DNA of 64,000 nt, from contig NZ_CP102277.1 of NCBI RefSeq assembly GCF_025149785.1, forward strand, positions 3,038,001 through 3,102,000, read 5' to 3'. The notes under the pieces were generated by a model. It saw only the letters and a list, made by a program, of their open reading frames with translations. It was not told where the DNA came from and searched no databases. The stretch's first letter is position 1, and each line of letters opens with the position of its first letter. Origin of the DNA: Coprococcus comes ATCC 27758. GTDB taxonomy: Bacteria; Bacillota; Clostridia; Lachnospirales; Lachnospiraceae. The translations under genes were made by a program, and so were the position numbers. Shown here one piece after another: positions 23,030 through 34,265 of this stretch.

Positions 23030-25405
23030 ATGAATCAAAAATCTTTAACAAAATTGGAATTTCCAAAAATTATAGAGATGCTGACCGATCACGCTTCTTC
23101 CCCTGGCGGAGCTTCATTCTGCCGACGGATCAAGCCGATGACCGATCTTAACAAAATCATCACTGCACAGGAACAGACTGCCGCAGCATTTACCCGCATT
23201 GTAAAGAAGGGAATTCCTTCTTTCAGCGGCTGCTATGCTGTCTCCGACTCTCTCAAGCGCCTGGAGATCGGAAGTGCCTTAAGCGCACCGGAACTCCTCC
23301 GGATCGGCAAGCTTCTTCAGACAACCGCCCGGATCAAATCCTACGGCCGTCATGAAAATGCAGACGATCAGGCAGATTGTCTGGATGTATATTTTGAACA
23401 GCTTGCGCCGCTTACACCACTTTCTGCCGAAATTGACCGCTGCATTCTTGGTGAAGATGAGATCAGCGATGATGCCAGCAGCAAATTAAAGCAGATCCGC
23501 CGCAGTATTAACGGCATGAATGACAAAATCCATTCTACCATGACCGGACTTTTGAACGGTTCCATGCGCACCTATCTCCAGGATGCCATTATTACCATGC
23601 GTGGCGACCGTTACTGTCTCCCGGTAAAAGCCGAGTACCGCAGCCAGGTAAATGGTCTGATCCATGACCAGTCAGCAACCGGCTCCACACTTTTCATTGA
23701 GCCGATGGCCGTTGTCAAACTGAACAATGATCTGAAAGAATTATATGCCCAGGAGCAGGAAGAAATCCAGGTGATCCTTGCCCGCCTCAGTGTGGATGCA
23801 GCTGAATATATTGAAGAAATCCGTCTGAACTACAAAGCACTTGTAGAACTGGATTTTATTTTTGCAAAAGGTGCACTGGCACTGGATATGAACGCCAGCC
23901 GCCCAGTCTTTAACACCGAAGGCCGGATCCGGATCCGTGAGGGAAGGCACCCTCTTCTGGATCGTAAAAAAGTTGTTCCGATCAGTCTGACACTTGGAGA
24001 TACCTTTGATCTTCTCGTCATAACCGGTCCGAATACAGGTGGTAAGACCGTTTCCCTCAAGACTGTGGGACTTTTTACCTTGATGGGCCAGGCAGGTCTG
24101 CACATTCCTGCACTTGACCGTTCAGAACTTGCTGTATTTAACCAGGTTTATGCTGATATTGGTGACGAACAGAGTATTGAACAGTCTTTAAGTACCTTCT
24201 CTTCTCACATGACAAATGTGGTTTCTTTCCTAAATCATGTGGATGAGAATTCATTAGTCCTTTTCGATGAACTTGGTGCGGGAACCGATCCTACTGAGGG
24301 TGCTGCACTCGCTATCGCCATTCTGTCACATCTGCATAACCGTGGAATCCGCACTATGGCAACGACACACTACAGCGAACTGAAGGTATTTGCTCTTTCT
24401 ACTCCGGGAGTAGAAAATGCCTGCTGTGAATTTGACGTGGAGACATTGAGCCCGACTTACCATCTTCTGATCGGTATTCCTGGAAAAAGTAATGCTTTCG
24501 CGATTTCCGAAAAACTCGGCCTTCCGGATTATATCATCCAGGATGCCAAAACGCATCTGACCGAGGAGGATGAATCTTTTGAAGATCTCCTTACTGATCT
24601 GGAACAGAGCCGCAAGACCATCGAAAAAGAGCGGGAAGAGGTTGCTTCTTACCGCCGCGAGATGGAGCGTCTCAAGTCCGAACTCAAGAACCAACAGGAA
24701 AAGCTGGATACACAGCGCGACCGGATCATTCGTGAGGCAAATGCCAGAGCAACCGACATTGTTCAGGAAGCCAAAGATTTTGCTGATGAGACAATGAAGA
24801 ACTTCCGCAAATTCGGCAAAGCCAGTATTTCCGCTTCCGAGATGGAAAAAGAAAGAGAACGGATCCGCAAGCAGCTTTCCAAAACTGAAAATAAAAACCG
24901 TCTGGAAAAGAAAAAACCTTCCAAAGCTTACAAGGCAAGCGATTTCCATCTGGGCGATTCTGTAAAAGTACTGAGCATGAATCTGACCGGAACGGTAAAT
25001 TCACTACCGGATGCCAAAGGCAACCTGTTTGTCCAGATGGGTATTCTCCGGTCACAGGTCAATATTTCCGATCTCGAACCGATCGAAGAACCGCTTACGG
25101 TTACTGCAAAGCAGATGCGCAGAACCAGCAGTGGCAAGATGAAGATGGGCAAATCCATGCATGTCAGTCCAGAGATCAATCTTCTTGGCAAAACAGTCGA
25201 TGAAGCAGTTGCCGAACTTGACAAATATCTGGATGATGCCTATATCGCACACTTAAGTCCGGTACGAATTGTACACGGGAAAGGAACCGGCGCACTCAGG
25301 AACGGGATCCATCAGTATCTGCGCCGCCAGAAACATATCAAATCCTTCCGGCTGGGAGCTTTCGGGGAGGGCGATGCCGGTGTAACTATCGTAGAATTCA
25401 AATAA
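23030..25405 (+). CDS. mutS2: Endonuclease MutS2
   Basis: A 791-residue MutS2: a core and lever region, the ATPase domain with Walker A GPNTGGKTVSLKT (about 330), Walker B LVLFDELGAGTDPTEG, and GIRTMATTHYSELKVF, then a long coiled coil (510-625), a KOW-like segment, and a C-terminal Smr domain with INLLGKTVDEA and VHGKGTGALRNG. MutS2 suppresses recombination and, in B. subtilis, splits collided ribosomes. The start at 23030 matches the family N-terminus (MNQKSLTKLEFPKI); an ATG 18 bases upstream has no ribosome binding site. The two-component genes follow after 17 bp, so the three are probably one transcript. Confidence 0.93.
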   Translation: MNQKSLTKLEFPKIIEMLTDHASSPGGASFCRRIKPMTDLNKIITAQEQTAAAFTRIVKKGIPSFSGCYAVSDSLKRLEIGSALSAPELLRIGKLLQTTARIKSYGRHENADDQADCLDVYFEQLAPLTPLSAEIDRCILGEDEISDDASSKLKQIRRSINGMNDKIHSTMTGLLNGSMRTYLQDAIITMRGDRYCLPVKAEYRSQVNGLIHDQSATGSTLFIEPMAVVKLNNDLKELYAQEQEEIQVILARLSVDAAEYIEEIRLNYKALVELDFIFAKGALALDMNASRPVFNTEGRIRIREGRHPLLDRKKVVPISLTLGDTFDLLVITGPNTGGKTVSLKTVGLFTLMGQAGLHIPALDRSELAVFNQVYADIGDEQSIEQSLSTFSSHMTNVVSFLNHVDENSLVLFDELGAGTDPTEGAALAIAILSHLHNRGIRTMATTHYSELKVFALSTPGVENACCEFDVETLSPTYHLLIGIPGKSNAFAISEKLGLPDYIIQDAKTHLTEEDESFEDLLTDLEQSRKTIEKEREEVASYRREMERLKSELKNQQEKLDTQRDRIIREANARATDIVQEAKDFADETMKNFRKFGKASISASEMEKERERIRKQLSKTENKNRLEKKKPSKAYKASDFHLGDSVKVLSMNLTGTVNSLPDAKGNLFVQMGILRSQVNISDLEPIEEPLTVTAKQMRRTSSGKMKMGKSMHVSPEINLLGKTVDEAVAELDKYLDDAYIAHLSPVRIVHGKGTGALRNGIHQYLRRQKHIKSFRLGAFGEGDAGVTIVEFK

Positions 25406-25422
25406 TCATTGGGGGAACTATC

Positions 25423-26124
25423 ATGGTGACTAAACAGAAAATCTTAATTGTAGATGACGACGAGAATATTGCAGAACTGATTTCTCTCTACCTTACAAAG
25501 GAATGCTTCGATACGATGATCGTACACGACGGGGAAGAAGCTCTTACCGCATTTGAATCCTATCAGCCAAACCTGATGCTGCTCGACCTGATGCTTCCGG
25601 GCATCGATGGCTATCAGGTCTGTCGCGAGATCCGCAGTAAGCACAATACCCCAATCATTATGCTTTCCGCAAAAGGAGAAGTATTTGACAAGGTGCTCGG
25701 TCTGGAGCTTGGTGCCGATGATTACGTCTTAAAACCATTCGATTCCAAGGAGCTTGTCGCAAGAGTAAAAGCGGTACTCAGACGCTATCAGCCTGCCAAA
25801 CCAGAAACTCCTGCCGCCAGCCGCGGAAAGGTTGTTGACTATCCGGGAATCGAGATCAATCTTACCAATTACGCAGTAACCGTTGATGGTAAGAATGTAG
25901 ATATGCCGCCAAAAGAACTGGAACTTTTGTATTTCCTCGCCTCTTCACCAAACCAGGTATTCACACGCGAGCAGCTCCTTGACCAGATCTGGGGCTATGA
26001 GTATGTCGGCGACACCCGTACCGTTGATGTTCATATTAAGCGTCTGCGCGAGAAGATCAAGGATCATCCTTCCTGGGGACTTAGTACCGTCTGGGGAATC
26101 GGTTACAAATTTGAGGTGAAGTAA
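25423..26124 (+). CDS. OmpR/PhoP-family response regulator
   Basis: A 233-residue regulator: VDDDENIAEL, phospho-acceptor Asp in LMLLDLMLPGIDGYQ, IIMLSAKGE, YVLKPFDSKEL, and a winged-helix domain ending TVWGIGYKFEVK. GGGGGAAC precedes the ATG. Its TAA shares a base with the kinase ATG. It sits behind mutS2, with no promoter visible in the 17-bp gap. Target genes cannot be inferred. Confidence 0.93.
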   Translation: MVTKQKILIVDDDENIAELISLYLTKECFDTMIVHDGEEALTAFESYQPNLMLLDLMLPGIDGYQVCREIRSKHNTPIIMLSAKGEVFDKVLGLELGADDYVLKPFDSKELVARVKAVLRRYQPAKPETPAASRGKVVDYPGIEINLTNYAVTVDGKNVDMPPKELELLYFLASSPNQVFTREQLLDQIWGYEYVGDTRTVDVHIKRLREKIKDHPSWGLSTVWGIGYKFEVK

Positions 26125-27536
26125 TGAAAAGTACTCTTTACCTTAAATTTATCCTCTTATATATTATTCTCGGATTTTTAAGTATTTTTACAGTGGCATC
26201 CCTGTCATCCACACTGACAACCCACTATCTGGAAAGCAGCATTTCCGGCAATATGTATCAGTCGGCGAATCTGCTTGCATCCAATTATCTGCCGGACTAT
26301 TTTTCCAAAACCATTGCTCTGGCAGATGTTTATACACAGCTCAATGGTATGAGCGATTATCTGAATTCAGATATCTGGTTTGTTGATAATGAGGGATCTT
26401 TACTTGCATCTGCCAAATCCGGCGATGTATCGTATGCCCCTTCCCGGATTGAAAATTTTGATCCTGCAGAATCTGGCGGCTCCACTTATCTGACCGGTGA
26501 TTATCACGGGTACTTCAACTCAGAAATGATCACCGTGATTGCTCCGGTCACAGAGAATTTTTCAACCCACGGATATCTGCTTGTACATAAGCCTTACTCG
26601 CAGATCACAGACGCACATTCTGTTCTGATGCGTAACACGTATATCGTGATTCTGATCATTTATGTGCTCTCATTCATTATTTTGCTGGGTGTACATTTTC
26701 TGATCTACCGCCCGCTCGTCAAGATTACGAATGCAGCAAAGCAGTATGCTTCCGGCAATCTGGATGTTGTCATCCCGGTTAATACGCAGGATGAGATAGG
26801 ATATCTTTCCGCATCCCTCAACTACATGTCTTCCCAACTGAAAGATATGGAGGATTACCAGAAGAAATTTGTGGCAAATGTATCCCATGATTTCCGTTCT
26901 CCTCTGACTTCCATCAAAGGCTATGTTGAAGCCATGGCGGATGGCACGATCCCACCTGAAATGCAGGGCAAATACTTAAATATCATCTTATTTGAAACAG
27001 AACGTCTTACTGACCTTACACGCGATCTGCTGACATTGAATGAATTTGATACGAAGGATCTTCTTCTTGATAAAACAGATTTTGATATTCACGAAGTGAT
27101 CCGTAACACAGCAGCTTCTTTCGAAGGTACCTGCACTGCCAAAAAAATTTCTATCGAACTTCTTCTGGCAACTCGTACCCTGTATGTACATGCTGACCAG
27201 CACAAAATCCAACAGGTTCTATACAATCTGCTGGACAACGCGATCAAATTCAGCAATCCGGAGTCTACGATCACGATTGAAACCACACCGCGCGGTGACA
27301 AAGTATATACTTCCGTCAAAGATTATGGAATTGGCATTCCGAAATCAAGTATCAACAAAATATGGGAACGTTTTTACAAAAGCGATCTCTCCCGCGGAAA
27401 AGACAAAAAAGGAACCGGACTTGGGCTTTCAATCGTAAAAGAAATTATTCAGGCACACAATGAAAATATCAATGTGATCAGTACCGAGGGAGTTGGAACA
27501 GAATTTATCTTCTCCCTTCCACTGACGAAAAAATAG
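26124..27536 (+). CDS. Sensor histidine kinase with HAMP domain
   Basis: A 470-residue membrane kinase: helix 1 (about 5-30), an extracellular domain of about 135 residues (35-170), helix 2 (about 172-195, VILIIYVLSFIILLGVHFLI), HAMP, H-box NVSHDFRSPLTSIKGY, and ATPase boxes NLLDNAIKFSN, DYGIGIPK and GTGLGLSIV. Arrangement and H-box resemble the PhoR/ResE/WalK class. The terminator at 27544 closes the mutS2 transcript. Confidence 0.93.
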   Translation: MKSTLYLKFILLYIILGFLSIFTVASLSSTLTTHYLESSISGNMYQSANLLASNYLPDYFSKTIALADVYTQLNGMSDYLNSDIWFVDNEGSLLASAKSGDVSYAPSRIENFDPAESGGSTYLTGDYHGYFNSEMITVIAPVTENFSTHGYLLVHKPYSQITDAHSVLMRNTYIVILIIYVLSFIILLGVHFLIYRPLVKITNAAKQYASGNLDVVIPVNTQDEIGYLSASLNYMSSQLKDMEDYQKKFVANVSHDFRSPLTSIKGYVEAMADGTIPPEMQGKYLNIILFETERLTDLTRDLLTLNEFDTKDLLLDKTDFDIHEVIRNTAASFEGTCTAKKISIELLLATRTLYVHADQHKIQQVLYNLLDNAIKFSNPESTITIETTPRGDKVYTSVKDYGIGIPKSSINKIWERFYKSDLSRGKDKKGTGLGLSIVKEIIQAHNENINVISTEGVGTEFIFSLPLTKK

Positions 27537-27543
27537 CAAAAAG

Positions 27544-27590
27544 AAACGGTTGTAGCCGGCATAAATAATATGTCACTCACAACCGTTTTT
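27544..27590 (+). terminator. Terminator of the mutS2/two-component operon
   Basis: AAACGGTTGT (27544-27553) pairs with ACAACCGTTTTT (27579-27590) and ends in a T run. Confidence 0.85.
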
Positions 27591-27597
27591 ATATAAA

Positions 27598-27634
27598 AAT
27601 GTCTGAAACCCATTTCCCACAGATTTCAGACATT
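27598..27634 (-). terminator. Terminator of the sugar-binding lipoprotein gene
   Basis: On the minus strand AATGTCTGAAA pairs with TTTCAGACATT and runs into TTTTATAT. It lies 9 bases past the stop of the gene at 27643. Confidence 0.75.
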
Positions 27635-27642
27635 TCTTCTTA

Positions 27643-28863
27643 CTAATAAAGCATCTTCTTAATCGAATCTTTATTCATATTATCTTTTGTAACCCAGGTA
27701 TATCCGGTACTTACCATTGCTTCATTTCCCTGACCAAGCACTGCTCTTGCGCAGGCAACAACCGTTGCATAGCCAATTCCGTATGGGTTCTGAACGATCA
27801 GCCCATCAATCTTCCCATCTTCCAGAAGCTTCATCTGATCCTCCCCGCCGTCAAAGCTCACTACCTTGATTCGGTCTTCCCCTGTTGTTTTGTCCATAGA
27901 GTCCAGAACATTCACCACAAGGTCTGCTACTGTTTCATTGGTTGCAAAAATTCCTTTTACATCCGGATACTTTTCAAGAAGATACTTGATTGCATCCTGC
28001 TGTGCCGTCTGGGTATCCCGGCTATCTGCGTTCTCTTCCTCTGCTTTTTGCACATTATCTGCAGTCTCCTGGGAATTCTTTTCAGATGAATCTGCATTGA
28101 TCTCTTTTGAGATCGCATCCAGATCATCCAGATGCCAGATCTCTGCAACCGTTACATTCGGATCATTCTTTTCCACTTCCTGTACAAATCCCTGCTCTCT
28201 TTCTTCAGAAGAAGTAGACTTGGAGTCATGTGCGATTACAAGGATCTGACCACTCTCACCGATACTGTTGCACAGCTTACTTGCTGCTGTTGCAGCGGCA
28301 GTTGTATTATCTGTATCAATCATGGATACAATATTCTGATAATCGGTCCCGGAATCAAATGCTACGATCGGGATCCCATTCTCTGCAGCAAGATCAAACT
28401 GAACCTCACATGCCCCTGAATCAACTGCTGCGATCCCGACCGCAACCGGATACCGTGCAAGCTCCTCATCCAGAATATTTACCTGATCATCTACATCATT
28501 CTCTGTCTCCGGCGCAGAATAAACAAGCTTTACTTTATCATTCCCTTTATATCCCAGGTTTGTATTAATATCCGCTACCGCCTGCTTTGCACCTTCCTGA
28601 ACAGCTTTCCAGTATGCGGAAGAACTTCCTCTTCCTATAATAGAAATCGAGCTTCCTTTCTCCAGATTCAGTCCCTGCACATTGCCATATGCAGATGGCT
28701 GTAAAACATCCAGGTTACTCTGATGCTCATTCTCTTCCCTTGTCTCATGACTGAATGTCTGCTCTTTTCCTGTACCTGCATCATTCTTGCTTCCAGTTCC
28801 ACATCCACCAGTCAAAAGTGCCACACAAAGTACAGCCGAAAGTATACTCCACCGTTTTTTCAT
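27643..28863 (-). CDS. Periplasmic-type sugar-binding lipoprotein (RbsB-like), no transporter partner
   Basis: A 406-residue lipoprotein with a signal peptide and lipobox LLTGGC (Cys about 21). The type I periplasmic-binding fold (peripla_BP_4) shows SISIIGRGSSSAYWKAVQEG, GIPIVAFDSGTDYQN, and GIFATNETVADLVVN then VVSFDGGEDQMKLLEDGKID. A charged insert of about 30 residues (SEKNSQETADNVQKAEEENA) near 260-290 is unusual for the fold. Such proteins bind ribose, galactose or autoinducer-2 for an ABC importer or chemosensor. No permease or ATPase gene lies nearby, so it may serve a transporter elsewhere or a sensor kinase. Confidence 0.85.
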   Translation of the reverse strand: MKKRWSILSAVLCVALLTGGCGTGSKNDAGTGKEQTFSHETREENEHQSNLDVLQPSAYGNVQGLNLEKGSSISIIGRGSSSAYWKAVQEGAKQAVADINTNLGYKGNDKVKLVYSAPETENDVDDQVNILDEELARYPVAVGIAAVDSGACEVQFDLAAENGIPIVAFDSGTDYQNIVSMIDTDNTTAAATAASKLCNSIGESGQILVIAHDSKSTSSEEREQGFVQEVEKNDPNVTVAEIWHLDDLDAISKEINADSSEKNSQETADNVQKAEEENADSRDTQTAQQDAIKYLLEKYPDVKGIFATNETVADLVVNVLDSMDKTTGEDRIKVVSFDGGEDQMKLLEDGKIDGLIVQNPYGIGYATVVACARAVLGQGNEAMVSTGYTWVTKDNMNKDSIKKMLY

Positions 28864-29209
28864 AAATCCACTCCACTTTCTCTATCTTAAAATCAGTTTC
28901 ATTATTGGTTATAAAATGATACAGTACCCACTATACACCAAATCGCCCGGGAAAGGTAGAAAAATTTCTTAAGATTTCATAAATTCTTTTTGGTTTCATT
29001 TGTAAGTTTTATATTACTAACCTTTTGGTTTTATATTTCTAACCAAAGAAATGCCCATTTCGCGCTATTAGTTTGACATTTCTAACTCAATTGTATCTAT
29101 TTTTAAGCATAAATTCCTCTTGTATATTTTCAAGTTCTGTATTAGAATAAAGTTATGCGAAAGGCATATCGATTTTAACTTTTTCATAATAATAAGGAGG
29201 ATACATATC
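28864..29209. other. Gene-free divergent promoter region
   Basis: No ORF is credible. The stretch is very A+T-rich and contains spaced copies of a TATTNCTAACC-like word (near 29014, 29034 and 29078, the last as ATTTCTAACT), two of them flanked by GGTT so that hairpins are possible. The ferredoxin promoter is at its right end. Confidence 0.4.
29120..29148 (+). promoter_or_regulatory. Promoter of the ferredoxin gene
   Basis: TTGTAT (29120-29125), a 17-base spacer and TAGAAT (29143-29148), 62 bp before the start codon, which is preceded by AAGGAGG. Confidence 0.6.
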
Positions 29210-29380
29210 ATGGCACACGTAATTTCAGACGAATGTGTAAGCTGCGGAGCTTGCGAAAGCGAATGTCCAGTAGGAGCAATCTCTATGGGTGCAGATCATA
29301 TGCAGATCGATGCTTCTGCATGTGTTGACTGTGGCGCTTGTGAATCAGCATGTCCTACAGGAGCAATCAGCGCTGAGTAA
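29210..29380 (+). CDS. 2[4Fe-4S] ferredoxin
   Basis: A 56-residue clostridial-type ferredoxin with two cluster motifs, CVSCGACESECPVGAI and CVDCGACESACPTGAI, each CxxCxxCxxxCP. It carries electrons for fermentation enzymes such as pyruvate:ferredoxin oxidoreductase and hydrogenase. A strong AAGGAGG site precedes the ATG at 29210. It is a monocistronic gene with its own promoter and terminator, as expected of a highly expressed carrier. Confidence 0.97.
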   Translation: MAHVISDECVSCGACESECPVGAISMGADHMQIDASACVDCGACESACPTGAISAE

Positions 29381-29411
29381 TCAGAACACGTAGATTGAAT
29401 AAGACAGTAAG

Positions 29412-29447
29412 AAAGAGACGATTTTCATCTGAAGATCGTCTCTTTTT
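29412..29447 (+). terminator. Terminator of the ferredoxin gene
   Basis: AAAGAGACGAT pairs with ATCGTCTCTTT and is followed by a T run. Confidence 0.88.
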
Positions 29448-29614
29448 ATGTATACGTCTGAACCAAATACAGATCCAGTAAGCATCATCCTATCTGACAT
29501 TCTTCCCTCTGCAACATTTGTCGAACGATTTTTCTTTCCATCTCTTCTTCTTATGCTACAATAGACTTGTACTCAATCTATATCACATACTTATTTTAAT
29601 AAGGGGGTTATCGT

Positions 29615-30226
29615 ATGGGCGACGTTCATTACATGATCTCAGAAGCTGCCAAACACGTTGGCGTAGAATCACATGTTCTTCGCTACTGGGAGGAAGAGCT
29701 TGATCTTCCGATCGGACGCACTGAGATGGGACATCGGCACTATACGGAAGAAGATATACAGCTTTTTAGCTGTATCAAAGAACTCAAAGAACAGGGACTA
29801 CTCCTGAAGGAGATCAAACAGCTCCTTCCGGACATGCTTCGCACAAAAGCACTTCTGAAGGCCAGAAAATCGGATGCACCAAAGGCTGCCGCTTCGATAA
29901 ACGAAGTTGCTGACCCCCAGGATCCGGCTCTTTCTGTTTATACAGAAGACAACCTTTCTCTTTCTGTTTATCAGCCTCTGCTCGAAGAGTCTCTCCGAAA
30001 AATTCTTTTGGAAAACAACCAGATCCTGGAGGGGTCTCTCGGCAAATCCGTATCTGAAAAAGTAACAAAGGAAATGGATTTTCTTTTACAGGCAAAAGAA
30101 CGCCTGGAAGAAGACCGTTACCGGAAGCTTGATCATTTACTTCGTCAGCAGCAGGCACTCCGGAAAGAAGCTTCAAAATCTGCCGCCGGACATTACCTGC
30201 GGAAATTATTTGGCGAAACCACATAA
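29615..30226 (+). CDS. MerR-family transcriptional regulator
   Basis: A 203-residue protein with an N-terminal MerR helix-turn-helix and wing (YMISEAAKHVGVESHVLRYW, then MGHRHYTEEDIQLFSCIKEL). A variable linker follows, and the C-terminal part (about 120-195) is helical and charged, likely coiled coil. No metal-binding cysteines or known effector domain are present. AAGGGGGTT precedes the ATG. It is monocistronic and convergent with dnaB, sharing a terminator. Targets unknown. Confidence 0.88.
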   Translation: MGDVHYMISEAAKHVGVESHVLRYWEEELDLPIGRTEMGHRHYTEEDIQLFSCIKELKEQGLLLKEIKQLLPDMLRTKALLKARKSDAPKAAASINEVADPQDPALSVYTEDNLSLSVYQPLLEESLRKILLENNQILEGSLGKSVSEKVTKEMDFLLQAKERLEEDRYRKLDHLLRQQQALRKEASKSAAGHYLRKLFGETT

Positions 30227-30232
30227 AAGTCA

Positions 30233-30272
30233 AAAGACAGAGAACAGTTTTGATTCTGTTCTCTGTCTTTTT
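30233..30272. terminator. Shared terminator between the MerR gene and dnaB
   Basis: AAAGACAGAGAACAG and CTGTTCTCTGTCTTT form a 15-bp stem around an 8-to-10-base loop with T or A runs on both sides, so it can act in both directions. Confidence 0.88.
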
Positions 30273-30286
30273 CATTTCATAATTTC

Positions 30287-31642
<1,356 letters not shown>

Positions 31643-31655
31643 GTCTCAGATCCTC

Positions 31656-32102
31656 CTAAGCTTCCCCAACGTGCACTTTTAATTCAGCAGTCACTTTCTG
31701 GTGAAGTTTGACCGGTACAAGATGCATTCCAGGTGTACGGATTGCTTCTTTGATCTGGATCTTTTTCTTATCAAGATCATATCCCAGCTGTTCTTTTACT
31801 GCAATTGCAATTTCCTTTGAAGACACAGAACCGAATGTTCTTCCACCTTCCCCGGTCTTGATCTTGAGTTCTACTTTTGCTGCCTCTAATTTCTTTGCAA
31901 GTTCCTGCGCTGCTTCCAGATGCTCCTGTGCAACCTTTTCTTCATTCTGTTTCTGAAGCTTTAAGTCATTTAAATTCTTTCCATTTGCTTCCAGTCCAAG
32001 GTTTTTTTTGAAAATGAAGTTTCTTGCATATCCGTCACTTACATTTACAACCTCACCTTTTTTCCCAAGGGATTTTACATCTTCCAATAAAATAACTTTC
32101 AT
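31656..32102 (-). CDS. rplI: 50S ribosomal protein L9
   Basis: A 148-residue L9. The N-terminal domain with [20 protein letters not shown] and [10 protein letters not shown] binds 23S rRNA, a long linker helix follows, and the C-terminal domain ends [26 protein letters not shown] lies before the ATG. It starts one base after the gdpP stop, so the two are coupled. Confidence 0.97.
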   Translation of the reverse strand: MKVILLEDVKSLGKKGEVVNVSDGYARNFIFKKNLGLEANGKNLNDLKLQKQNEEKVAQEHLEAAQELAKKLEAAKVELKIKTGEGGRTFGSVSSKEIAIAVKEQLGYDLDKKKIQIKEAIRTPGMHLVPVKLHQKVTAELKVHVGEA

Positions 32103-32103
32103 C

Positions 32104-34152
32104 TTAAATATCTCCTTCTTCTATCATAATATCGATTGTCTTTTTCAGAGTTTCAATCGCTCTTTCCATATCGGAATATGGAAACTGGGCACCGGCAGTG
32201 TTGATATGACCGCCTCCGCCGAGCCGCTCCATAATGATCTGTACATTGATCTCATCAATGGAACGTGCACTGATGTAAATCTTACCATTATATTCAGTCA
32301 GTACAAAAGAAGCCTTAATCTCCTCAATATTGAGAAGCTCATTTGACGCCTGTGCTCCGATAATAGTGGGACTTTCAATTCCCAGATGTTCGCCTCGCGC
32401 GATCGCAAATACATCCCGATATACCTCAGCACTGCTGATTACTGCAGCTTTTGCCCGGTAAGATGCCATATCATCACGGAGGAGTTTTCTTACATAAGTA
32501 ACATCTGCGCCACATCTTCTCAGGTACGCAGCCGCCTCAAAGGTCCGGACTCCTGTTCTGGACATGAAATTGTTGGTATCAACCAGAATACCTGCATACA
32601 TACTGTTCGCTTCCATGGAATTCAAACGCAGATCATCGCCGATATACTGAAGAACCTCTGCTACCATCTCACACGCCGAGGAAGCATATGGCTCAATATA
32701 CGACAGAACCGCATTCTCAATCACTTCATCACTCTGTCTGTGGTGATCCAGAACTGCAATCGTCTTCGTCAGACGAAGCAGGCGTTCACATTCTGTCATC
32801 TTTGGCTTATTGGTGTCAACAACAACTACCATTGTATTGTCATCTGCCAGTTCCTCCGCCTCATGGGAAGTCACAAACAGATCATCCGGATACTTCGGAT
32901 CATCAGTAAATGCTTCATAAAGCGGTCTGAGTGTCACAGAAATATCGTTCAGGACAATATTGACTTTCTTTTTCATCGCACTTGCTGCCCGGTAAATACC
33001 GATTGCCGCACCAAATGAATCCACATCTGCCATCTTATGTCCCATTACGATCACACGCTCTTTTCCGGTGATAAACTCCCGGAGTGCTTCTGCTTTTACT
33101 CTTGCTTTTACTCGGGTATTCTTAGCAGTCTGCTCACGCTTTCCGCCATAATAGCTGATTCCCTTGTTATTCTTCACAACTACCTGATCTCCGCCTCTTG
33201 CAAGTGCAAGATCGATCGCTATACGGGCATAATTATATCCTGCAGCATAGGTATCTGTACTGAGTCCAAGCCCAATACTTAGTGTAACCGGAATCTGATT
33301 GCCGATACTGACTCCTTTTACTTCATCAAGTAAAGAAAAACGGTCTTTTTCCATTCGATTGAAGCTTTCTTTTTTAATTACAACAAAATATTTGTCTTTC
33401 TCAAGCTTCTTCACAATACCGGAAAAATCCGCAATATACTGGTTGATCTTACGGTCGATCAATGCCACCAGAAGAGACTGCCTTACTTCCTCGACACTTT
33501 CCATGACCTCTTCATAGTTATCAATATAAACCAGTCCGGCCACCAGCCGCTGCTCTTCATTCGCCCGGATATACCGGTTCAGCTCTGTCACATCCTGAAG
33601 ATGTATCGCAATAAAATATTCCTTTTCCTCCGGTATCTCCAGAAGCTGCTCTGTCTCACTGAAACCTTCGACCGATACGCACTGGATCTCAGCCTGATAA
33701 TCTCTGTCAAGATAATTGAATTCCAGGCTTACCGATTCATTCTCTTCCTTTGGAAATACGCCCCGGTTCAACTCCGGAATATATTTACTCAGATAGGTAT
33801 CCTTCCGGATAGTCGTCCCAAGGACTTCCCGAAACTGTGTGTTCGTCCAGATGATTTTTCCATCATCCAGTAAAATCGCATACGGAATCGAAAGTTCCTT
33901 CAGAAGTGTATTCTGGACAATCCCGTACTGCGCTGCAAACTCTACCATGTCTGCCAGAATCAGAGACTTATTGTAAAAATACATAATGCCAATGACGACT
34001 GCATAAACCAGCACAAACGCACTCATAAGCAGCCCGGCCTTTCGATCCATCCTGAAGATCCAGATATTCATCAGGATAAGGAAAAGAATCATAATTCCCG
34101 GCCATTGCATATACAATTTCAGTTGTCCCTTTAACTTTATATCCTTTTTCAT
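32104..34152 (-). CDS. gdpP: Cyclic-di-AMP phosphodiesterase GdpP (DHH family)
   Basis: A 682-residue membrane protein: two transmembrane helices (about 13-55), a PAS-like domain (about 80-170), a degenerate GGDEF domain where the signature reads GGDQ (about 335), and the DHH/DHHA1 phosphodiesterase (about 360-675). The phosphodiesterase shows [35 protein letters not shown] and [12 protein letters not shown]. It hydrolyses c-di-AMP, which controls osmolyte uptake and wall homeostasis in Firmicutes. A GAGGGCTGAAAG site precedes the ATG. Confidence 0.95.
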   Translation of the reverse strand: MKKDIKLKGQLKLYMQWPGIMILFLILMNIWIFRMDRKAGLLMSAFVLVYAVVIGIMYFYNKSLILADMVEFAAQYGIVQNTLLKELSIPYAILLDDGKIIWTNTQFREVLGTTIRKDTYLSKYIPELNRGVFPKEENESVSLEFNYLDRDYQAEIQCVSVEGFSETEQLLEIPEEKEYFIAIHLQDVTELNRYIRANEEQRLVAGLVYIDNYEEVMESVEEVRQSLLVALIDRKINQYIADFSGIVKKLEKDKYFVVIKKESFNRMEKDRFSLLDEVKGVSIGNQIPVTLSIGLGLSTDTYAAGYNYARIAIDLALARGGDQVVVKNNKGISYYGGKREQTAKNTRVKARVKAEALREFITGKERVIVMGHKMADVDSFGAAIGIYRAASAMKKKVNIVLNDISVTLRPLYEAFTDDPKYPDDLFVTSHEAEELADDNTMVVVVDTNKPKMTECERLLRLTKTIAVLDHHRQSDEVIENAVLSYIEPYASSACEMVAEVLQYIGDDLRLNSMEANSMYAGILVDTNNFMSRTGVRTFEAAAYLRRCGADVTYVRKLLRDDMASYRAKAAVISSAEVYRDVFAIARGEHLGIESPTIIGAQASNELLNIEEIKASFVLTEYNGKIYISARSIDEINVQIIMERLGGGGHINTAGAQFPYSDMERAIETLKKTIDIMIEEGDI

Positions 34153-34214
34153 CTTTCAGCCCTCTTAAAACCTATAGATATTTGTATTATATCACCTTTC
34201 CGGATATTAGGGAA

Positions 34215-34256
34215 CTAAAAAATGTGCCAGGGAACGTACACCCTGACACATTTTTC
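34215..34256 (-). terminator. Terminator of galE
   Basis: On the minus strand TGTGTCAGGG pairs with CCCTGGCACA and is followed by TTTTTTAG, just past the galE stop. Confidence 0.85.
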
Positions 34257-34265
34257 TTTCTTTTA

